Shown here piece by piece: positions 59,128 through 64,000 of a stretch of 64,000 bases of DNA. The notes beneath the pieces were generated by a model. The model worked only from the letters and a program-made list of their open reading frames with translations. It was not told the DNA's origin and searched no databases. Positions within the stretch are counted from its first letter, which is position 1, and each line of letters opens with the position of its first letter. The position numbers and the translations under genes are program-made. Source of the DNA: Eubacteriales bacterium (GTDB lineage Bacteria; Bacillota_A; Clostridia; Saccharofermentanales; DTU023); assembly GCA_030532185.1 (NCBI GenBank), contig JAUNLO010000002.1, forward strand, positions 1 to 64,000, written 5' to 3'.

Positions 59128-60834
59128 TTAGAGCTGGAGCAGGTCACAGAGGGAGAAACTGGCTTTTTTCAAGACGCCCTGGCTGAAGGGACTTGGCAAG
59201 TCAGCCTCTTGGAGACGGTCGAGAATGGCCCCGCCAGGATTAGTGAGGAGAAAGTTATTAAGCTTATGAGAAAAAAGGCTGGAGGATAGCCTCTGGGGAT
59301 GAGCGGCCAGTATGGTCACCCAGGCCAAAACCGGAGCTAGGGATTGGTAGGCTTCCAAATTTAGGGAAAACACATAGGGCCAGAGTAGGTCTAATATGTC
59401 TTCGGAGAAGCTAGGCAAGCCTATAAAATCCAGCTCTTCTGCTAAAAGCTGCTGGAAGCCTTTGCGGAGCTGAATAACGTTAGGACGGGTCTGCAAATGG
59501 TAGAGGCGATTTTCCCAAAGATAATAAAAGCTCTGTAAAAAACTCTCCTGCAATTGGCGAACCCACTCCATGTCCCAAGCTAAATCTGCATTTTCTCCGT
59601 AGTAGCCGGGTAATTCCTCTTTGGCCAAGACCAAAAACAAATAGGCAGATACTTGCTTGCTGAAAGCATCCTGCCGGGAGGAACCCAGGCTGTGATAGTT
59701 GAGCATGGCTGAAATATCTGCTAGGGCGGAACCTGTATCTAAGAAGGTACGCGTCAGGGCCTGCTGGCCATCCAGGGGTAGGGCCAAGAAGGAGGCTGGT
59801 ACAGACATGAGCAGGCAGGAGGACTGGCCGAGTTTTTCGCGGACACCACTGTCATAGCTGACATAGCCTTTTTCAATGAGATTAAGGAGGAAGTGCTGGG
59901 GGTGGCCAGTCAGCTCGGCCAAGGAGGACGCAAACTTAGCTTCAATTTTTGCCAGATCCAAGCTGAGAGGGACCTGACCATACTGGGATAGAGTAGGATA
60001 GGCCAGCCATGAGCCAGCCTCCTCGCCCCAGCGGTATATTTTAAGCTCTTTAAACTCCTGCCAGAGGGGCAGAAAGTGAGAGCGAAAATCTTTAATAAAA
60101 TTTAATTCGGCCTTGCGACCAAAAGACCGCTTGCCCCTACGGGCTTCGTGGTAGTCCGAATAATTGGCAAAACCACTCAGCTTGGCAATCTGCTGGCGCA
60201 CAGCCAAAAGCTCCAGGCTGAGTTGGGTCCTGGCCGCCGCCTCTTCTTGCAACTTAGCTAAAAGGGCGTGAAAAAAAGCTAGGCGGTCTTCTTGAGCTAT
60301 CCCGGCATCTGGGGGAAGGCCAGATTGGTTGACCTCCTGCCAGATGGCCCGCAGGCTGGGTTTGAGATTCTGTAGGGCAGTTACCAGGTAACTTTCCCGG
60401 TCCCAAAGCTCTACGGGTATAAGTTCTTCAAAACGTGACCAGCGCCAGGCCCGGGACCATAAATCCATATCGCTGGCAGATCCTTTCATGGCTTCATAAG
60501 GATAATTAGCGATTGCTCGATAAACCTTACCCTTAGCTTCTGCCAGGCGCAGAGGCGATAGGGTCTCCGTCGTAGCTTCTGGACCTGGACTGCCCACAGA
60601 CGTTCTCAGGGCCTGTATAATACGCTGGTAATTCTGCTGACTCTGCTGGGATAGCAAAATTTGTTGAAAGGACAAAAGACTACGGGCGGCTTCTTCTGCC
60701 CCTTTTTCTTGGGCAATTAGCTCCTGGACATCCTGGATGAGCTCAGCCAGCTCTGCCTCCGGGCAGGAGTCAAAGCTTAATTCACTAAAGCGGGGTATAT
60801 CCGCCAATAGGGCCAAGCTCTTCCTCTCCCCCAT
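59128..60834 (-). CDS. M3/oligoendopeptidase F-like protein lacking HExxH, probably inactive
   Basis: A 568-residue soluble helical protein. Its overall plan recalls oligoendopeptidase F: helical N-terminal half, an AKLSGFANYSDYHEARRGKRSF segment like the family KLLGYKNFxEY region, and later SCLLMSVPASFLALPLDGQQAL followed by TRTFLDTGSALA (about 361-372), where active M3 enzymes have the zinc site TLxHELGHAxH. No HExxH occurs anywhere, so it is unlikely to be a zinc peptidase. It begins 2 bases after argS, implying co-expression. The family assignment is by-eye inference and could be wrong. Confidence 0.55.
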   Translation of the reverse strand: MGERKSLALLADIPRFSELSFDSCPEAELAELIQDVQELIAQEKGAEEAARSLLSFQQILLSQQSQQNYQRIIQALRTSVGSPGPEATTETLSPLRLAEAKGKVYRAIANYPYEAMKGSASDMDLWSRAWRWSRFEELIPVELWDRESYLVTALQNLKPSLRAIWQEVNQSGLPPDAGIAQEDRLAFFHALLAKLQEEAAARTQLSLELLAVRQQIAKLSGFANYSDYHEARRGKRSFGRKAELNFIKDFRSHFLPLWQEFKELKIYRWGEEAGSWLAYPTLSQYGQVPLSLDLAKIEAKFASSLAELTGHPQHFLLNLIEKGYVSYDSGVREKLGQSSCLLMSVPASFLALPLDGQQALTRTFLDTGSALADISAMLNYHSLGSSRQDAFSKQVSAYLFLVLAKEELPGYYGENADLAWDMEWVRQLQESFLQSFYYLWENRLYHLQTRPNVIQLRKGFQQLLAEELDFIGLPSFSEDILDLLWPYVFSLNLEAYQSLAPVLAWVTILAAHPQRLSSSLFSHKLNNFLLTNPGGAILDRLQEADLPSPFSQGVLKKASFSLCDLLQL

Positions 60835-60836
60835 AC

Positions 60837-62555
60837 TTACATTCTTTCTACTACTTCAATCCCTAAGAGCGTAAGGGCTAGCTTGAGCTGCTGGGCGAAT
60901 AGTTCACACAGGGCCAACCTAGCTAGGCGTAAGTCTTCCTCCTCCGCTCTGAGGATGGATACCGACTGGTAGAAGCGGCTGAAATCTCTTACCAGGCTAA
61001 TGATCTGCCTGGTCAAGATAGAGGGTTCGTAAGCAAGCATGGCCTCTTGGCTGGCTTCTTCTAAAAGAGACAGGTTCTTTAAAACCTGGAATTCCGCATC
61101 CTGGGTTAGGAGTTTCACCTTGGCCTGAGCCAGTTCTGCCGGACTAACCGCCGCCTTCCTTAAGACACTCTGGGCCCTGGCATAGGCGTACAGTAAATAT
61201 GGGGCCGTATCTCCCGTAAAGTCCAACATTTCGTCCCAAGAGAAGGCAATGTCGTGCTCCCGGCCGGCTCTTAGGTAGATGAACTTAACTGCAGCTACGC
61301 CGATAGCTTCAGCAATCTCTGCTTTTTGGCCCTCTAAATCGAAGCCTCCAGCGTCCATTATCTCCGAAACTCGCTTCACGGTTTCATCTAAGAATTCTTC
61401 CAAGAGGATGACCTTACCCGCACGGGTGGAAAAATCCTGGTCACCAAAGGAGAGGCGGCCAAAAGCCACGTGGAAATTATGACCAGCTTTGGGGTGGTCC
61501 AGCTTATCGAGGACGGCAAAAACTTGCTTGAAGTGATTGGTCTGTTCCTTGCCCACAATGTAGACATTACGGTAGTAGTCCCAAGTCTTGGCCCGGTAAA
61601 AAATTGCGGTAATATCCCGGGTCGCATAAATGGAAGACCCATCCGATTTAAGAATAATACAGGGGTTGAGATTGTACTCGTCCAGCATCACTACCTGGGC
61701 TCCCTGACTTTCTACTAAGAGGCCTTCAGCCCGCAGGAGGTCTACCAGAGCCGGCATCTTGTCGGAGTAAAAACTCTCCCCATTATAGGAATCGAAGGAA
61801 ATCTTCAGGCGATCATAGATACGAGAGAACTCTTGCAGACTCAGCGCTCTAAAGCGTTCCCACAACTTGTATTCCAGTTCTTCTCCTTGTTCCAGACGGC
61901 GGAAATGGTCGCGGGCAGCGTCAAATAATTCGGGCTGGTCTTCCGCCACCTTGTGGAATTTTACATAGACCCTAGTCAGTTCTTTAATCGGCTCAGCCTC
62001 TAAAGCGGCCTCATCACCCCAGGCTAGCCAGGCATAAATCAGGCGGCCAAACTGGGTACCGTAGTCACCCAGGTGATTGAGGCGTTTTACGGTGTAGCCA
62101 TGATAAGCAAAAAGACGGGCCACCGCATCACCCAGAATGGTCGAAAAGCCATGCCCCACATGGAAGGGTTTGGCAATATTAGGCGAAGAATACTCTACCA
62201 GGACCACTTGATTTGCTCTATCTGCCTGCGTCCGGTGGCCCAAAAGCTTGCCGTCTTCCTCCTTAGCCAGGTCAAAAACCGACTTGGCATAGGCCGCCCG
62301 GTCATAGAAAAAGTTGACATAGGGCCCCTTAGCCTCCACCTTGGCTAAATAAGGCACCCGGGAGGATAGTTTAGCAGCTAAGTCTTGAGCAATTAGCGGG
62401 GGAGCCTTGCGCTCCTGCTTGGCAAAGCGGAAGCAGGGCAGGGCCAGGTCCCCCATGTCGGCTTGGGGTGGTGTTTCCACCAGTTCAGTAATAGTAGCCG
62501 GGTCCATTTGGAGCACCCGGCTAATAAGGTCAATTGTTTGCTCTCTTAAATTCAT
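60837..62555 (-). CDS. argS: Arginyl-tRNA synthetase
   Basis: A 572-residue class I synthetase. The N-terminal tRNA-binding domain is followed by the HIGH-type motif in SSPNIAKPFHVGHGFSTILGD, the GDYGTQFG segment, the catalytic core, and the helical anticodon-binding DALR domain ending LALTLLGIEVVERM. There is no canonical KMSKS, as usual for many ArgRS. It lies 6 bases after the nucleotidyltransferase gene. No T-box leader is present. Confidence 0.97.
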   Translation of the reverse strand: MNLREQTIDLISRVLQMDPATITELVETPPQADMGDLALPCFRFAKQERKAPPLIAQDLAAKLSSRVPYLAKVEAKGPYVNFFYDRAAYAKSVFDLAKEEDGKLLGHRTQADRANQVVLVEYSSPNIAKPFHVGHGFSTILGDAVARLFAYHGYTVKRLNHLGDYGTQFGRLIYAWLAWGDEAALEAEPIKELTRVYVKFHKVAEDQPELFDAARDHFRRLEQGEELEYKLWERFRALSLQEFSRIYDRLKISFDSYNGESFYSDKMPALVDLLRAEGLLVESQGAQVVMLDEYNLNPCIILKSDGSSIYATRDITAIFYRAKTWDYYRNVYIVGKEQTNHFKQVFAVLDKLDHPKAGHNFHVAFGRLSFGDQDFSTRAGKVILLEEFLDETVKRVSEIMDAGGFDLEGQKAEIAEAIGVAAVKFIYLRAGREHDIAFSWDEMLDFTGDTAPYLLYAYARAQSVLRKAAVSPAELAQAKVKLLTQDAEFQVLKNLSLLEEASQEAMLAYEPSILTRQIISLVRDFSRFYQSVSILRAEEEDLRLARLALCELFAQQLKLALTLLGIEVVERM

Positions 62556-62561
62556 CTAAAT

Positions 62562-63476
62562 TTATCCCCAAAGCTTGGCGGGGTACCTCCCTTGCTCAAT
62601 CAATTTCTGAATGGATGCTACTACGTAGGGTTTATCCTCTTTGTAAGTAACCCCGATCCATTGGTCTGAACTTTGTTGGCAAGTAACCTCTAAGTCCCCT
62701 GCTTGGATAAGGCTACCAATGCGTTCGGGTAGCAGATATTCCGCCTTGAGGGGATTGTCAGTCATAGCCTTCTCGAGGAAGGGTACAAAGCCAGCCTGTA
62801 ATTGGTCGACAAAATCTGGCGCAAAGCCCCAGAAATTCATGGAACAGGGGGCGTCCTTGGCCACATAGCCATATGTCTGCCCTTCATCCTGGGAATAACG
62901 GACTCGATCACCATCTGCTTCTAGACGGAAACGCTCTTCCAGAAAGCGCAACTTGTGATTTTCATCGATATCACAAATAGCCCGCGTGACAAAACCGTGC
63001 TTAGACAGGGTATTTTCTAAAATATAATTTACCAGGAGGGCCTGACCGGCTTGAGATTCCTGGCTGAGATACTTGTACACCAACTGGTAGGCCTGGGGGC
63101 CATAGTAGTCATCTGAATTTATCACAGCAAAAGGAGCGTCTAAGACCTGGCGAGCTGCCAAGACTGCATGGGCTGTGCCCCAGGGTTTAACCCGACCGGC
63201 GGGTACCTGGAAGCCTTGGGGTAAGTCTTCCATCTTTTGCGGGCAATAGGTGATCTCTAAATCCGCCTTTAGCCTGCTCCCGATAGCCTCCTTGAACAGT
63301 TCCTCATCATCTCCAATGATGAAGACAACACGTTTGAAACCAGCTTTTACCGCATCATAGATGGAATACTCCATCAAGATTTCACCATTAGGGCCTAGGG
63401 GGTCAATTTGTTTGAGTCCGCCGTAACGGGAGCCTAAGCCGGCAGCTAAGATTAATAAAATGGGTTCGTGAGCCAT
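62562..63476 (-). CDS. Sugar-phosphate nucleotidyltransferase
   Basis: A 304-residue nucleotidyltransferase with a Rossmann-type start LILAAGLGSRYGGLKQIDPLGP, VKPWGTAHAVLAAR and the metal-binding VINSDDYYG. It resembles NTP-transferases that activate sugar phosphates, such as UTP-glucose-1-phosphate uridylyltransferase, but specificity cannot be read from sequence. The ATG at 63476 is preferred over TTG at 63482 because AGAGG lies 6 bases before it. It is upstream of argS and separate from the ppk end by 84 bases. Confidence 0.85.
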   Translation of the reverse strand: MAHEPILLILAAGLGSRYGGLKQIDPLGPNGEILMEYSIYDAVKAGFKRVVFIIGDDEELFKEAIGSRLKADLEITYCPQKMEDLPQGFQVPAGRVKPWGTAHAVLAARQVLDAPFAVINSDDYYGPQAYQLVYKYLSQESQAGQALLVNYILENTLSKHGFVTRAICDIDENHKLRFLEERFRLEADGDRVRYSQDEGQTYGYVAKDAPCSMNFWGFAPDFVDQLQAGFVPFLEKAMTDNPLKAEYLLPERIGSLIQAGDLEVTCQQSSDQWIGVTYKEDKPYVVASIQKLIEQGRYPAKLWG

Positions 63477-63560
63477 ATGCAACCTCTTTCTGTGTAGCTC
63501 CTCGAGGGAGGACCTAGCTATTCAAAGGCTATTATACTTAGCTTGCCGCTTAAATTAAAG

Positions 63561-64000
63561 TTATGCTAGGTTCTGTTTATCTTGGTCTTCCCGGGGACCC
63601 CTGCGGGGCTCATATCGCGTTTGGTTAAGGGGGTCTGGTTGAGCAGCCTGGGCCGCTTTTATAGCTAAACTACAGAGAGCTGCCTGTGAATCTACCAATT
63701 CCTTCCCCCTGCGGTCCACCCTCTTGTAAAAGCCCGAGGGCAATTCCAGTCTGGCCCTTTCCGTGTCACGCAGTTCTAAACTCAAAATCTCCAGAATCCG
63801 CCTACGACACTCCTCATCATATACAGGTGCTACCAGCTCAATCCTCCGGTCTAAATTGCGAGGCATCCAGTCGGCCGACCCTATCAGGAGGTCTTCCTCC
63901 CCATCATTGTAGTAGTAGAAAATGCGGGAATGCTCCAAGAAGCGGCCCACCAGGCTCCTCACCTCGATATTTTCTGAAAGTCCTTGAATACCTGGTCGCA
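63561..64000 (-). CDS. ppk: Polyphosphate kinase, C-terminal part (runs off the window)
   Basis: The C-terminal 146 residues of polyphosphate kinase 1, which makes polyphosphate from ATP. The frame is open to the window edge: RPGIQGLSENIEVRSLVGR runs into FLEHSRIFYYYNDGEEDLL, and IGSADWMPRNLDRRIELVAPVYDEECR follows, all PPK1 landmarks. The internal GTG at 63962 is therefore not the start. The tail after LPSGFYKRV is basic and long. The 5' end lies beyond base 64000. Confidence 0.93.
   Translation of the reverse strand, partial: RPGIQGLSENIEVRSLVGRFLEHSRIFYYYNDGEEDLLIGSADWMPRNLDRRIELVAPVYDEECRRRILEILSLELRDTERARLELPSGFYKRVDRRGKELVDSQAALCSLAIKAAQAAQPDPLNQTRYEPRRGPREDQDKQNLA

Noticed and set aside
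62556..62561. T-box leader for argS
   Set aside because: argS starts 6 bases after the preceding gene, leaving no room for a leader.
1..64000. CRISPR arrays, insertion sequences, prophage or integrase genes
   Set aside because: No regularly spaced repeats, transposase or integrase motifs, or terminal inverted repeats were seen on reading both strands.

Overview
The window looks like chromosome of an anaerobic, Gram-positive-type Bacillota (Clostridia-like, GC near 50% by spot counts). The evidence is gene content: the conserved Firmicute blocks nusB-xseA-xseB-dxs-nadK-argR-recN and phoH-pgpH-ybeY-era-recO, RNase Y, the Asp23/AmaP pair, a PPi-type phosphofructokinase, ComEA, two L,D-transpeptidases, an iron-sulfur serine dehydratase in two subunits, and strong sigma-A type promoters. 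I cannot name the species. No phage, insertion sequence, plasmid or CRISPR array is visible; almost all genes from 8.5 kb to the right edge are on the minus strand.

Layout. (1) 1-2.9 kb: tRNA-Leu with promoter and terminator, then a large XPD/DinG-type helicase with an N-terminal RecB-like nuclease domain, closed by a bidirectional terminator. (2) 3.0-8.5 kb: an AT-rich accessory block with an AGCS amino-acid carrier and two DDAH/amidinotransferase enzymes on the minus strand, divergent from a RocB-type M20 hydrolase and a GntR/FCD regulator on the plus strand. A perfect 19-bp palindrome sits between the two arms. This is the best candidate for an unusual local system: regulated uptake and breakdown of (methyl)arginine or acylated arginine compounds. 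(3) 8.5-10.1 kb: serine dehydratase sdaAA/sdaAB. (4) 10.2-20.8 kb: recO, a YbeY-Era fusion, pgpH, phoH, rluD, lspA, an orphan peptide-binding-like protein, and rny with an excellent promoter. (5) 20.8-26.2 kb: a pseudouridine synthase, then a histidine-degradation set (hutH, ftcD, hutI, fchA) that lacks urocanase. (6) 26.2-35.6 kb: recN, argR, nadK, dxs, xseB, xseA, nusB, DUF2273, amaP, asp23, efp, yqeG. (7) 35.8-42.8 kb: an ACT-less aspartokinase overlapping tail to tail with a deacetylase-like membrane protein that has lost its metal ligands, then a second-type topoisomerase pair. (8) 43.0-48.5 kb: tRNA-Arg and tRNA-Gly, an SH3 membrane protein with a degenerate PP2C-like head, PPi-PFK, two L,D-transpeptidases, tRNA-Pro. 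(9) 48.5-51.2 kb, plus strand: thyA, folA and a GNAT-like/MGMT fusion. (10) 51.3-64 kb: tRNA-His-Gln-Lys, comEA, rsfS, a NadD-YqeK fusion, prfB, a membrane protein, a PheB-like ACT protein, rdgB, an RNA m5C methyltransferase, an M3-peptidase-like protein without HExxH, argS, a sugar nucleotidyltransferase, and the C-terminal end of polyphosphate kinase running off the edge.

Most genes are housekeeping. The noteworthy material is the arginine block with its operator, three domain fusions (YbeY-Era, NadD-YqeK, GNAT-MGMT), three apparently catalytically dead family members (NodB-like, PP2C-like, M3-like), an aspartokinase without its regulatory domain, and a gapped hut pathway. All functional calls are from reading motifs and neighbours by eye; no database search was run.
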